The position numbers and the translations under genes are program-made. This document shows positions 34,550-43,578 of a stretch of 64,000 nucleotides of DNA, piece after piece. A model generated the notes under the pieces. The model worked only from the letters and a program-made list of their open reading frames with translations. It had not been told where the DNA came from and searched no databases. Each line of letters begins with the position of its first letter. Positions within the stretch are counted from its first letter, which is position 1. The stretch covers positions 29,549-93,548 of the forward strand of contig JAFEAV010000019.1 of assembly GCA_018266215.1 (NCBI GenBank). Direction: 5' to 3'. The stretch is from Cyanobacteria bacterium SZAS LIN-3 (GTDB taxonomy: Bacteria; Cyanobacteriota; Vampirovibrionia; Obscuribacterales; Obscuribacteraceae).

Positions 34550-35854
34550 CTAATCCCAGGCGTCCTTCTCTTCCTTTGGATTGTAAGCATAAATAGACAT
34601 CAAAAGGCCGATGGCCACCATGTCAACGATCAAGGCCGTGCCACCATAACTTAGAAACGGCAGCGGCACACCGGCAACCGGCATGATGCCTGTGGTCATG
34701 CCCATGTTAATGAAGGCGTGAAACAAGAACATACACAAAAGCCCAATTGCCATCGATGACCCCGCCGGGTCTCGCCAGGCCTGCTTGGCTATAAATAATG
34801 CCCTGGCGCAGATTACCGAGTAGGCCAGGACAATCATTGCGCAGATGCGGAAGCCCAGCTCTTCTCCGATGACGGCAAAGATAAAGTCCGTGTGTCGCTC
34901 GGGGATAAACGCACCCTGTGACTGATTGCCGTGACCGAGGCCGGCACCATTGACGCCACCGGAACCAATCGCGATCAAACTTTGCAGGATGTGATATCCG
35001 GAGCCGCGCGGGTCATCGTATGGATTGACGAAACTGGTCAGTCGCTTCTGCTGGTACTCTTTCAAAAGTCCCCAGAGATGCGGCCTGGCCACGCCGACAC
35101 CATAGTTTGCGGCGACGACCGCGGCAATGAGCAATATGCGCACAAACCATTTCCAGTCAAAAACTCGCCAGACAAAAACCAGAACTATCGGCAGACCACA
35201 GATGAAGTACATCCACCATTGTTTATCCAGGGCGTTGAGAATGAGCGAAATAAGTGGCGAAATCAAAACCAGGATGTCGGCCAGGGTAGCGCCGGACCAG
35301 TAAGAAAGTCCGAGAAATACCGCGCCAAAAGTTAGTGATGTGCCGAGGTCAGGCTGCTTGAAAACAAGAATGGCCGGCAAAAGCATGATGGCCAGGATCT
35401 TGAAAACATCGAAGAAGCCTCGCACGGGATGATTTTTCAACCAGGCGGAAAGAGAAAAGATGACAACCAGCTTGGCCAGCTCCGACGGTTGCAGGGTGAT
35501 CGGACCGAGCGCCAGCCAGCGCTGGGCGCCCTGGGCCGAGTGGCCTTTGATCATGACCGCGACAAGTAAGACCAGGTTGATTACATACATGATCGAGACC
35601 ATGTATTTGTTTGTCCAGAACGTGTAGGGCACACGGCTGACAACAAGCAGGAGCACAAGTCCTGCCCACATAAATTCCAGCTGTTTGTCGAAGTAGCCCT
35701 GGGTGTGCTGGGACAGATGCAGCACATTGAGGCCTACTGCAATCAAAAAACCGGTTGCCCCGAGGAGCCAGATATCGATGCCTGCGAAGACATGCGATAG
35801 GCGCCTCAGGGCAGAGGGTATTAGTTGCTGAGAGTCTGCGGCCTGTAAAGACAC
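34550..35854 (-). CDS. rodA: Rod shape-determining protein RodA (SEDS peptidoglycan polymerase)
   Basis: The 434-residue, ten-helix membrane protein carries SEDS-family signatures: QPSELAKLVVIFSLSAWL, KQPDLGTSLTFG, PYDDPRGSGYHILQSLIAIG, GNQSQGAFIPERHTDFIFAV and GEELGF. RodA polymerises lipid II during cell elongation together with a class B PBP. The start is a GTG. It follows minE by 31 bases on the same strand, so the division-site genes and this elongation gene probably share a transcript. RodA and FtsW are close; the operon context and the ERHTDFIFAVIGEE form favour RodA. Confidence 0.93.
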   Translation of the reverse strand: MSLQAADSQQLIPSALRRLSHVFAGIDIWLLGATGFLIAVGLNVLHLSQHTQGYFDKQLEFMWAGLVLLLVVSRVPYTFWTNKYMVSIMYVINLVLLVAVMIKGHSAQGAQRWLALGPITLQPSELAKLVVIFSLSAWLKNHPVRGFFDVFKILAIMLLPAILVFKQPDLGTSLTFGAVFLGLSYWSGATLADILVLISPLISLILNALDKQWWMYFICGLPIVLVFVWRVFDWKWFVRILLIAAVVAANYGVGVARPHLWGLLKEYQQKRLTSFVNPYDDPRGSGYHILQSLIAIGSGGVNGAGLGHGNQSQGAFIPERHTDFIFAVIGEELGFRICAMIVLAYSVICARALFIAKQAWRDPAGSSMAIGLLCMFLFHAFINMGMTTGIMPVAGVPLPFLSYGGTALIVDMVAIGLLMSIYAYNPKEEKDAWD

Positions 35855-35885
35855 TAGTTATGTTTGCTTTGGGGACGTGTTGATC

Positions 35886-36149
35886 CTAGCATTTTGAGCG
35901 CAACAGACGGAAATTGGCGATCAAAGAAGCCCGTCTCTCGTATTGCTGCAGGTCAAAGTGTGTCGTGTCTTTGTCGAGGTCGAAGTAACGTGATACCACG
36001 GCTACGAGTTCTTCCTCAAGGGTTTCCAGTCGACCGGCGGGCAACTCCAGGCGGTCATGCGTGAGCATACTACGCATGCGGTCCTTGGCTGTTGACCTTA
36101 CATCCTCGGTCTTGGGCCGGAAAATCCAATCTAAAAAGCGTACTTCCAT
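35886..36149 (-). CDS. minE: Cell division topological specificity factor MinE
   Basis: The 87-residue protein has the MinE layout: an N-terminal amphipathic stretch (RFLDWIFRPK), the MinD-contacting helix region (AKDRMRSMLTHDR) and a C-terminal dimerisation part (LEEELVAVVSRYFDLDKD). MinE stimulates MinD ATPase and drives pole-to-pole oscillation. A strong AAGGAGG lies about 10 bases upstream of its ATG and begins right at the minD stop, so translation is likely coupled. Confidence 0.95.
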   Translation of the reverse strand: MEVRFLDWIFRPKTEDVRSTAKDRMRSMLTHDRLELPAGRLETLEEELVAVVSRYFDLDKDTTHFDLQQYERRASLIANFRLLRSKC

Positions 36150-36163
36150 TAGTTAGATCCTCC

Positions 36164-36979
36164 TTAAACCCGCACTGTGGGGTTGAAGAAGCTGACGATC
36201 TTGGACATCCAGGTGGTGTTTTTTACCTCCAGGTCCATGATCGGGACTTCTTCGCCACGGACGCGGCGAGCGATGTTGCGGTAAGCAAGACCTGAACGTA
36301 CGTTGTCGGTGCCTGATACCGGTTCGCCCTTATTGGTGGAGACGATGATGTCTTCATCTTCCGGCACCACTCCGAGGAGTTTGACCGAGAGGATTTCCAG
36401 TACATCGTCAATACTCATCATGTCGTTGTTGGCCACCATGGTCGGGCGGTAGCGGTTCAAGACAAGACGATACTCTTTGATTTCGTCCTTGCGTGCTTCC
36501 AGCAATCCGATGATGCGGTCTGCGTCGCGGACGGCGGACATTTCGGGGGTGGTGACGACGATTGCTTCTTCGGCGCCGGCAACAGCGTTCTGGAAGCCCT
36601 GCTCAATACCGGCCGGACTGTCGATGAGCACGAAGTCGTACATCTGTTTCAGTTCTTCGCAGAGCTTTTTCATTTGCTCGGCGCTGACTGCCGATTTGTC
36701 TCTGGTCTGAGCGGCGGGCAAGAGACTCAGGTTTGGCAACTTCTTGTCTTTGACCAGAGCCTGGCGCAGTTTGCAGCGCTCTTCAACGACGTCGACGAGG
36801 TTATAGACCACGCGGTTTTCCAGGCCCATAAGAATGTCGAGGTTACGCAGTCCTATGTCCATATCGACAAGTGCTACAGAGACGCCTGTGCTGGCTAGAG
36901 CCACACCGATATTGGCAGAGGCTGTGGTTTTGCCGACCCCGCCTTTACCCGATGTTATTACTATTACGCGTCCGGTCAT
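36164..36979 (-). CDS. minD: Septum site-determining ATPase MinD
   Basis: The 271-residue protein has the deviant Walker A motif SGKGGVGKTT, switch regions VDMDIGLRNLD and VLIDSPAGIEQG, and a C-terminal amphipathic membrane-targeting end (WMSKIVSFFNPTVRV). MinD binds the membrane as an ATP dimer and recruits MinC or MinE. Length and all motifs match the family. It lies 45 bases after minC and 14 bases before minE. Confidence 0.97.
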   Translation of the reverse strand: MTGRVIVITSGKGGVGKTTASANIGVALASTGVSVALVDMDIGLRNLDILMGLENRVVYNLVDVVEERCKLRQALVKDKKLPNLSLLPAAQTRDKSAVSAEQMKKLCEELKQMYDFVLIDSPAGIEQGFQNAVAGAEEAIVVTTPEMSAVRDADRIIGLLEARKDEIKEYRLVLNRYRPTMVANNDMMSIDDVLEILSVKLLGVVPEDEDIIVSTNKGEPVSGTDNVRSGLAYRNIARRVRGEEVPIMDLEVKNTTWMSKIVSFFNPTVRV

Positions 36980-37024
36980 TTAGTGTCCTCATGTCTATTT
37001 GTGAAATCTGACTTCAGGCGGAAA

Positions 37025-37900
37025 TTAGTCAGCCTTGCTTTTTTGAATGCGTATCTTGCCTTCTACAATACGTGCCGTTTCCGGACCGGTGCCCGAGGCG
37101 TAGGAGATACGCGGGCGGTCGGGGGCGCGAGCGATGGCGCTGGCTATGCGGATCTGAATCGGTTGCAGGTTGAGCGCTCTGATTTCGGCAACAGAATTGC
37201 CGCCGACTCCGGCGTGGGCAATGCCTCTCAGGCTGCCCCAGACGGTGATGTCGCCTTCGGCCATAATCTCGGCACCGGGATTGACGTCACCGACGATCAC
37301 AAGGTCTCCTTTGTGGCTGACGACCTGTCCTGAGCGCAGAGTTTGCTTGACGTAAAGCACCTGCGGCAGTTGAGCGGCGTCTACCGGGTTTCCGTCGATA
37401 CTGGATTCCTTGAGGCCGGGTTCAGGCTTTTTCTTGCCGTCTTCGCCAACTTCTTCCGGCTCGACTTCGATTGTCTCGACTTCCAGAAGAGTGACATCGC
37501 TCACCGTATGTGGTGTCTTCTCGTCGGCGTCTTCATCGGCCTCGGCGAAGGGAATGTCGCCTTTCGGCATCTCAAGTTTGATTTTGGGCAGGGACATCGG
37601 AATCTTGTCGATTACCTTTGCACCATGCTCGGCAAAAGCGGCTCTGGTTTTTTCCGAGGAGGAGAAAACCTCATCGGGAAACACACCTACGCCCTTACCA
37701 ATCGCCAGTACCTGTGCGGCTTGACTATTGGTCAGTTCCAGTGAGCCAAGTCCGAACAGCACCTTTGATCCCTTCCAGAATTGATTGGAAGATTGCAGGG
37801 TGCCGCTCAAGTGCTCGAGCGCTTCTTTGAGTGTAGAGCAACCGCCGACGTCGATTAAGACACCTTGTTCGGGTTGGCTAATAATAGCGATTTTAGACAT
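37025..37900 (-). CDS. minC: Septum formation inhibitor MinC
   Basis: The C-terminal third (YVKQTLRSGQVV, GDLVIVGDVNPGAEIMAEG, DITVWGSLRGIAHAG) is the beta-helical MinC domain that binds MinD and FtsZ. The N-terminal 110 residues fit the MinC N-domain. Between them lies an acidic, low-complexity linker of about 65 residues (around 115-180), longer than in enteric MinC. MinC blocks FtsZ assembly away from mid-cell. It is the first gene of the minC-minD-minE-rodA block; the ATG has AAGG a few bases upstream on the coding strand only weakly visible. Confidence 0.94.
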   Translation of the reverse strand: MSKIAIISQPEQGVLIDVGGCSTLKEALEHLSGTLQSSNQFWKGSKVLFGLGSLELTNSQAAQVLAIGKGVGVFPDEVFSSSEKTRAAFAEHGAKVIDKIPMSLPKIKLEMPKGDIPFAEADEDADEKTPHTVSDVTLLEVETIEVEPEEVGEDGKKKPEPGLKESSIDGNPVDAAQLPQVLYVKQTLRSGQVVSHKGDLVIVGDVNPGAEIMAEGDITVWGSLRGIAHAGVGGNSVAEIRALNLQPIQIRIASAIARAPDRPRISYASGTGPETARIVEGKIRIQKSKAD

Positions 37901-38204
37901 GCGAAGGTAATCCGCCGGGTCGAAGAGTTATAGGGCAAGCGAACTTATGTAAAGTTCTACCGTTGCAATCGTATTGGCTTCAAAGCCGCACGTCAAGCCG
38001 CTTGAGATAGTTACCGTATATGCGATCATAGGGCGTTCTGATGTGAGTTAAGTAATGCACTGTGGGCATGCCCGCTCCAGTGCTGTATCTCGGGAATATG
38101 AGAGTATTCAGAGAATTCCCATTTTAACCTTGCAAGCTAAGCAGTATCGCCCGCGCCACCATCCGATGGTGACCCTGCGCATATAAGGGCCATATACGCC
38201 TGGT
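37901..38204. other. Intergenic region upstream of minC
   Basis: No gene was found in these 304 bases. The stretch is more AT-rich than its neighbours and should hold the promoter of the min-rodA block. An imperfect inverted repeat (GCGCATAT / ATATACGC) lies near 38175-38200, close to the start of the region downstream of the MeaB-type gene, and may be a weak terminator for it. No confident promoter hexamers were assigned. Confidence 0.4.
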
Positions 38205-39173
38205 TTAAGCGGGATCTTTGAAGAGCTTGGCAATGAGATCGTCGGCGGCGGTATGCGGATCGATTTGTCTATCGACTATATCCTGCAAGACCTTTCGTAT
38301 ATCGGTTGAGTTACGCATCGCCTCTTTCAAATTGCGGCGTGCGAGATCGGCAACAATTTCCGACAGTTCCGATTCGATCTTATTACCGCGCCGCTCTTTG
38401 AGCAGACCTGATTCTTCCAGAAATTGTTTGTGCTTTTTAGCCGACTGCCAGAGTTCATCAATACCCTGACCGGTTTCGGCGATGCTGACTATGACCGGTG
38501 GCCGCCAGTCATCTTTAAAGTGAGCCAGTTCGAGTGAGGCCGTGATTTCGCTGGCCGACTTATTGGCCCCGGGCAAGTCGCCTTTATTGACGACAAAAAT
38601 GTCACCGATTTCCATAATGCCGGACTTAATCGCCTGGATGTCATCGCCGGAGCCCGGCATGAGCACAAGGATAGTCGTGTCTGCAGTCTGTGCGATGGCC
38701 AACTCGGACTGTCCCACTCCAACCGTTTCAATAATGATGACCTGGAAACCAGAAGCCTCAAGCATGCGTACTGCGTCATAGGTAGCCAGCGATACGCCGC
38801 CCTGATGACCGCGGTTGGCCATGGATCGGATGAAGACATTTTTATCGAGGGTGTGACCCTGCATGCGGATGCGATCGCCCAGAATTGCTCCTCCGGTAAA
38901 GGGCGAGGAGGGATCGACTGCAAGCACTGCCACTTTCAAATCTTCTTTGCGACACTCTGTGATGAGAGCGTCTACCAGAGTGGATTTACCGACGCCAGGC
39001 GAGCCGGTGACGCCGATAATGTGGGCCTTGCCCGAGTGGCTGAAGACCGAGCGTACGAGTTGACTGGCCTCGGTGCCGCCGTCCTCTACGACCGAAATTG
39101 CCCGTGCCAGAGCGCGGCGATTGCCTGCTAGCAGATCTTTAGATATGGCTTCCACTGTTGATTTCAACTTCAA
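38205..39173 (-). CDS. meaB: MeaB/ArgK-type G3E P-loop GTPase
   Basis: The 322-residue protein shows VTGSPGVGKSTL (Walker A), AVDPSSPFTGGAILGDRIRM (switch), FIRSMANRGHQGG, IIETVGVGQSE and VVNKGD (guanine specificity), the full set of MeaB/ArgK motifs. MeaB protects and reactivates methylmalonyl-CoA mutase or other B12-dependent acyl-CoA mutases. No mutase gene lies in the window, so the partner is elsewhere. The start appears to be a TTG with no clear ribosome-binding site. The coiled-coil gene precedes it by 13 bases. Confidence 0.93.
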   Translation of the reverse strand: MKLKSTVEAISKDLLAGNRRALARAISVVEDGGTEASQLVRSVFSHSGKAHIIGVTGSPGVGKSTLVDALITECRKEDLKVAVLAVDPSSPFTGGAILGDRIRMQGHTLDKNVFIRSMANRGHQGGVSLATYDAVRMLEASGFQVIIIETVGVGQSELAIAQTADTTILVLMPGSGDDIQAIKSGIMEIGDIFVVNKGDLPGANKSASEITASLELAHFKDDWRPPVIVSIAETGQGIDELWQSAKKHKQFLEESGLLKERRGNKIESELSEIVADLARRNLKEAMRNSTDIRKVLQDIVDRQIDPHTAADDLIAKLFKDPA

Positions 39174-39186
39174 ATGCTACTAATAA

Positions 39187-39675
39187 CTAATTGTTTTTGC
39201 CCTTGAAGGCGCGCAGCCAGCCAGGAGTATCCTTAGCAGCGGTGCTGCTGTCCTCATAAGCTTGCTGACGTCTCTGGGCATTTTCGGCTTCGTTGAGCAT
39301 GACTGCGAGCAGATCTCGCTCGGACTGCGCGTTTTTAAACTGGTGTTGCAACTCTATAACCGAGGCGCCAAGCTCTTCTACTTCCTGCAACTTCTGTTCC
39401 AGCACCGTGGTGATCCTGGTCAGCTCCTGGTGGAGCTGTTTGTTTTCCCGACTCTTGTCGGTCAGCAGGAGACCCTGGTTAACGAGTTCCGATTTCAAAT
39501 CTTCGCCGTCTCTAGCCATGCGCTCCAGCTCCCGCAACTGCGCCGAGAGCATGAGATTCTTTTCCTGCGACTGAACGAGCGCTTCCTGCAATTCCAACAC
39601 TTTAGCGGTAAGGCTAGCGGCGTCCAAATTTTGCAGGGAAGGCAGCGAAGAACTACTGGCGTTTTGTTCGGACAT
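39187..39675 (-). CDS. Coiled-coil protein of unknown function
   Basis: Most of the 162-residue product (about residues 20-140) is a heptad-rich coiled coil dominated by Leu, Glu, Gln and Lys (LELQEALVQSQEKNLMLS, LREL, QHQFKNAQSERDLLAVML). There is no signal peptide or membrane segment. The ATG at 39675 is chosen over a TTG at 39687; neither has a clean ribosome-binding site. It is coupled to meaB by a 13-base gap. Function unknown; a structural or scaffolding role is likely. Confidence 0.75.
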   Translation of the reverse strand: MSEQNASSSSLPSLQNLDAASLTAKVLELQEALVQSQEKNLMLSAQLRELERMARDGEDLKSELVNQGLLLTDKSRENKQLHQELTRITTVLEQKLQEVEELGASVIELQHQFKNAQSERDLLAVMLNEAENAQRRQQAYEDSSTAAKDTPGWLRAFKGKNN

Positions 39676-39864
39676 AGCCTCAGTCAATCTTGGTCATAGG
39701 GGAAGATGACACATGGTGCTTGCACAGTTTGAGATTGTATCCTTTGAAGCACACTTGTAGATCTAATATAAATCAACGTTTCTCATCATACTTGAGAACC
39801 TCGCCCTTGAAAAGGCAAATGGTTCTTAGTCTATTGTAGAGATAGGAATCACCCAGGAGCGGCC

Positions 39865-41088
39865 ATGGCCAGAGAAAATTCCAAAAGCAGCAAAAGCAGT
39901 ACCCGTGGGACATTGCGCATTTCCGGCGGGCGCCTGATTACTCCGGCGGAGGAAAGATTTACCGACCTCTGGATAAAGGATGGGCGCATCCTCGGACTTG
40001 GCGACAGCCTGGCAGCGGTTGCCCGCGGGCTGAAAGATGCCGCTCTTCTGCCGCCGGACCTTACAGAACAGGACTTTGAAGTCTATGACGCCGCCGGCAC
40101 TTATGTCACTCCCGGCCTGATCGACTTACAGATGAACGGCGGTCCGGGCTGCGATCTCTGGCAGGATCCTGGCGCCAAAGATTTGCATGAGATGCGTCTC
40201 GAGCTGGCCAGACACGGGGTCACGTCCTTTTTGCCGACGCTCATCACCGATGACCCTGGTCATATGCGCAAAAACATCGACTTCCTCACGGCCCAGGGCG
40301 CAAGCCGACAGCCAGGGCAGCACGCGGATGAAAGCGGCGAGCCGGTCGCGCGTATGCTGGGACTGCACCTTGAGGGTCCATGCCTTTCTCCGCAAAGACC
40401 CGGAGTCCATCCCCCGCAACACATTCAGCCTTTCTCAGTCGATGTTTTGCGGCGCATCATTACCCCGGCAGTCAGTCTCATGACCGCCGCCTGCGAAGGG
40501 GACAGCACAGGGGAAGCTATTTCTTACCTGAAGGAAAACGGCGTCACTGTCTCCCTCGGTCATTCCAATGCCACCCTGGAAGAGGCCAATCTAGCCTTTG
40601 ATCGCGGTGTTGCCCTGATGACACATACTTTCAACGCCCTGCCGCCCCTGCATCATCGCAGTCCCGGAGCAGTTGGAGCAGCCTTATTGCGCGATGACGT
40701 TGTTTGCTGTCTGATCGCTGACGGTCTGCACCTTTCGCCCCAGGCTTGCGCTCTCATCCTCAAGGTCAAAACCAGTCACAGAGCCGTGCTCGTCACGGAT
40801 CGCGCCAGCATCGGCACGACCCAGGGCGGGCTGGTGGGCTCGTCGATAACCCTGGAGGAGGCGGTGCAGAATGTCTGCCGCTGGGGGCTGGTCGATTTTA
40901 GCCAGGCCATTGCTATGGCTACGGTCAATGCCGCTCGGGCCATAGGTCTGGGCGAAAAAATCGGCAGCCTCAAGGAAGGTCTGCCCGCGGACCTGGCATT
41001 CTTTAATAGGGCAAATCTGGACCTGGTCGCTACGATGGTCGGCGGACGGAAGGTCGAGACCAAGGTCAAATCGAAGGCTAAGGCCTGA
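39865..41088 (+). CDS. nagA: N-acetylglucosamine-6-phosphate deacetylase NagA
   Basis: The 407-residue amidohydrolase has GLIDLQMNGGPG, LHLEGPCLSPQRPG (metal-binding Glu), SLGHSNAT and MTHTFNALPPLHHR (metal-binding His), and LVTDRASIG with the catalytic Asp. NagA removes the acetyl group from GlcNAc-6-P in amino-sugar catabolism and peptidoglycan recycling. A short N-terminal Lys/Ser-rich extension (KSSKSSTRG) precedes the domain. AGGAG lies about 8 bases upstream of the ATG. No nagB was found nearby; a NagZ gene lies 6 kb downstream. Confidence 0.93.
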   Translation: MARENSKSSKSSTRGTLRISGGRLITPAEERFTDLWIKDGRILGLGDSLAAVARGLKDAALLPPDLTEQDFEVYDAAGTYVTPGLIDLQMNGGPGCDLWQDPGAKDLHEMRLELARHGVTSFLPTLITDDPGHMRKNIDFLTAQGASRQPGQHADESGEPVARMLGLHLEGPCLSPQRPGVHPPQHIQPFSVDVLRRIITPAVSLMTAACEGDSTGEAISYLKENGVTVSLGHSNATLEEANLAFDRGVALMTHTFNALPPLHHRSPGAVGAALLRDDVVCCLIADGLHLSPQACALILKVKTSHRAVLVTDRASIGTTQGGLVGSSITLEEAVQNVCRWGLVDFSQAIAMATVNAARAIGLGEKIGSLKEGLPADLAFFNRANLDLVATMVGGRKVETKVKSKAKA

Positions 41089-41100
41089 GGCCTATTTTTT
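41081..41100 (+). terminator. Possible compact terminator at the end of nagA
   Basis: AGGCC-TGA-GGCCT followed by A and six T residues forms a 5-bp stem with the nagA stop codon as its loop. The T-run also encodes the last Lys codons of the convergent gene, so the resemblance to an intrinsic terminator may be partly chance. Confidence 0.35.
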
Positions 41101-42282
41101 GCGGCCCATGGTGATGCCGGCTACGACGGCTCCCAGGAGTGCGCCACCCAGGACTTTGCCCATTTGTCCGCGCCAGCGCTTGTCTGTGTAGCGGCGGACG
41201 TTGTCAGGCAATTGTCCGGCCGCACCGGCATCAAGCTCGCGTTCAAAATCGGTGGCCCGGGCCTGACTCAAGGCCAGAGCGGCTTCTTCCCTGGTCAAAT
41301 GACCTCTTTGCATGAGCGAGTGGGTGCGCAGGGCTCCCTTGATATCTTCGTCTTGCACCAGACCCAGCTCCAGGAAAAACCTGGCCGACCGGACCGGGTC
41401 CTTGAGCATCTGGTCATAACGCTGCTGCACATCGGCCTGGCTGAAAATGCCCGCCTGTTTGAGCAGGTCCACCAGTCTGACAGTACTTACGTCCTGCGAA
41501 GCGGATGATTGAGCCGGTGCATTCTCGACGGTTCGCTCAGCGGGAGCCGGTGCCGGGGCGGCAGCCGCTCTTTCGGCTGGAACCGGCGCGGGCGAAGGAG
41601 TTGAATAAGACCCCGTCTTGAGCTGATCGGAGCTGACCGGTTCGTCGATTTCCAGAGGCTTCTTCAAGGACTCATCAGCTTTTACCCAGAGTACGAAGGT
41701 CTCCTGTATTTCTTTCAAACCATCTTCACGGCTGAGGCCGCCTTCACTTATCTGTCTCTGGATGCGCACAAGTGAAGGTAATACCTGCTCCGACATGAAG
41801 CCCTGCATCACAAGAGTGCTGCCCAGGGGCACGCCTTTTTCCACGCTGACCAGCACGGCGCGCTCCATCTCCTCTGCCGAGACGATATTGGAGTCCACCA
41901 GCAACTCGGCCAGTTTATGCGGATCGTGCTCCAGATCTGGCTGGAGGTCTTCTTCAGCCAGGGCATCTATGAGTGAAATTTTCATCTCATTGGCGCGACT
42001 GAGTGAGTTTATCCCGGCCTGAAGCGGCACTTCCTCGTGTCGGATCAGTTGCTGTACTTGCAAAGCAGCTTCCAGTACCGATTCCCGTACGCAGCCGCTC
42101 ATCGTCAGTACCCGACCAATAGGCACACCAAGGCGTTTCGAGACCTGAATCGCTTCAATCATTTCAGCGGAGCTGACAATGCCCGCTTCCACGAGCAGCT
42201 CGCCTACTCTAATGGCAGTCGGGTTTGCCGGGCCCAGGTTGCTGCTGTCTAATTGACCTGTTCGACTGGATTTTTTTGACAC
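41092..42282 (-). CDS. Protein with three GspE-N/MshEN-like repeats and C-terminal membrane anchor
   Basis: The GTG at 42282 has AAAGGA 6 bases upstream, so it is chosen over a GTG at 42321. The roughly 396-residue product has two clear repeats of the form LGELLVEAGIVSSAEMIEAI...GVPIGRVL and LAELLVDSNIVSAEEMERAV...GVPLGSTL, and a third, weaker one near residue 280 (LVDLLKQAGIFSQADVQQ). These resemble the N-terminal domain of type II secretion/type IV pilus ATPases (GspE-N, MshEN), some of which bind cyclic di-GMP. No ATPase domain follows. A Pro/Ala-rich linker separates repeats 2 and 3 and the end is a short hydrophobic segment (GGALLGAVVAGITMG) with a basic tail, suggesting a tail anchor. 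Role unknown. Confidence 0.78.
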   Translation of the reverse strand: MSKKSSRTGQLDSSNLGPANPTAIRVGELLVEAGIVSSAEMIEAIQVSKRLGVPIGRVLTMSGCVRESVLEAALQVQQLIRHEEVPLQAGINSLSRANEMKISLIDALAEEDLQPDLEHDPHKLAELLVDSNIVSAEEMERAVLVSVEKGVPLGSTLVMQGFMSEQVLPSLVRIQRQISEGGLSREDGLKEIQETFVLWVKADESLKKPLEIDEPVSSDQLKTGSYSTPSPAPVPAERAAAAPAPAPAERTVENAPAQSSASQDVSTVRLVDLLKQAGIFSQADVQQRYDQMLKDPVRSARFFLELGLVQDEDIKGALRTHSLMQRGHLTREEAALALSQARATDFERELDAGAAGQLPDNVRRYTDKRWRGQMGKVLGGALLGAVVAGITMGRKK

Positions 42283-42474
42283 TTTGATTCCTTTACTGGG
42301 CCGAGTATGAGCCAGGTCCACATTTAGAATAGATTCTCTTCCTATTTTACCCGGTTGCTTCTGTTTTATCGGTCGTCACGAACGGTCATCAAGTCCATTT
42401 TTTAGGCCCCAGCGGGCATAATAGGGGGAGGATTTCCGACGCGGCGCAGATTTCACGAATTAATGAGGTCCAGA

Positions 42475-43572
42475 ATGTATTTTGTAAAAGGCCGTAATGC
42501 AGGCACGCAAGCACGGAACATTTGTTTCGCCATTCCTCTTGCTCTGGGATTGCTGGTAGCCGCCGTCGCACCGCCGACCGCCCTGGCTCAAGGGATGATG
42601 GAATACGGCGGTTTGATGGCGATGCCTAAAGGTGTACCCGGCGGCGATACAATCAAAAATATGACGCGCTCCTATGGCACGGTACCAAATGCGATATCAG
42701 GTCAGACCGCCACCAACGTACCTCCGGGTATCACGATGACGATGCCCGACGGCAGTATTGCAGTCGATCAAAAGAAAGCCGCCGTCTTTGCAGCAAAGGC
42801 TGACGCCGATTACAAACAGGCGAAAAAAATTCTGGATAACAAAGCGTCTCATACTCCGGCAAATTTGCATCAGGCCGAAAAGCTATTTCGCGATGCCATC
42901 AGTATCCGCAACAGCATCTGGGGCTACGCTGATCCAACCATTCCCAAGCTACTGGTCATGCTTGGCCAGGTTTATGAACTGCTGAAACAGCCGGCCACAG
43001 CTGAGTCCTGTTATCAGAACTCCCTCGTCTATATCAACAAGAAATTCGGCACGGGCAGCGCCGAACGCCTTGATACATTTGAGCGTCTGGCACCGCTGCT
43101 CGTTAAACAAAACAAACTTTCTGACGCCATGAGTCTGCAACAACAAATCACTTTGATGAAGGAGCGCAAAGTAGGCGCGACCGATGCTTCGACTATCGAG
43201 GCGCGGCTCACCTGGGCCAATACCGCAAAAGCCCTGGATAAGCCGAACACTCCAGACATTTACAAGCAGTGTCTGACCGATATCGATGCCGCCGGGACAA
43301 AACTGAGCCCGGAAAAAATTGCCAAATACCGCAGCGAGATCATCCCCAATTATCTGGAAACACTCAAAAAACAGGGACGCGAAGAAGAAGCTAAAGCAGC
43401 GGAAAGCTCGTTGACTGCTGCCGCGCCGACTGCGCCGGCAGCCGCACCCGCGGGAGCATCAACCACCGGTGCTGCCAGTCCAGGTACACAGGCGACTCCA
43501 GCAGCCCCGGCAACTCCAACAATACCGACATCTCCAGCTCAGCCGGCCACTCCCGCCCCAGCAACCAAATAA
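42475..43572 (+). CDS. Exported TPR-like protein with Pro/Ala-rich tail
   Basis: The ATG at 42475 has GAGG 6 bases upstream; an upstream ATG at 42463 is the alternative. A signal peptide (IPLALGLLVAAVAPPTALA) is followed by a linker and three or four TPR-like helical repeats at about residues 105-300 (AEKLFRDAISIRNSIWGY, VMLGQVYELLKQPATAESCYQNSL). The last 60 residues are almost only Ala, Pro, Thr and Ser, as in cell-wall-spanning or flexible linkers. It is 6 bases upstream of the zinc-ribbon kinase, whose own C-terminus also has TPRs, so the two may work together. Function unknown. Confidence 0.82.
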   Translation: MYFVKGRNAGTQARNICFAIPLALGLLVAAVAPPTALAQGMMEYGGLMAMPKGVPGGDTIKNMTRSYGTVPNAISGQTATNVPPGITMTMPDGSIAVDQKKAAVFAAKADADYKQAKKILDNKASHTPANLHQAEKLFRDAISIRNSIWGYADPTIPKLLVMLGQVYELLKQPATAESCYQNSLVYINKKFGTGSAERLDTFERLAPLLVKQNKLSDAMSLQQQITLMKERKVGATDASTIEARLTWANTAKALDKPNTPDIYKQCLTDIDAAGTKLSPEKIAKYRSEIIPNYLETLKKQGREEEAKAAESSLTAAAPTAPAAAPAGASTTGAASPGTQATPAAPATPTIPTSPAQPATPAPATK

Positions 43573-43578
43573 TCAGCA

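Noticed and set aside
37901..38204. Possible tRNA or small RNA upstream of minC
   Set aside because: No cloverleaf or stable structure could be built by eye.
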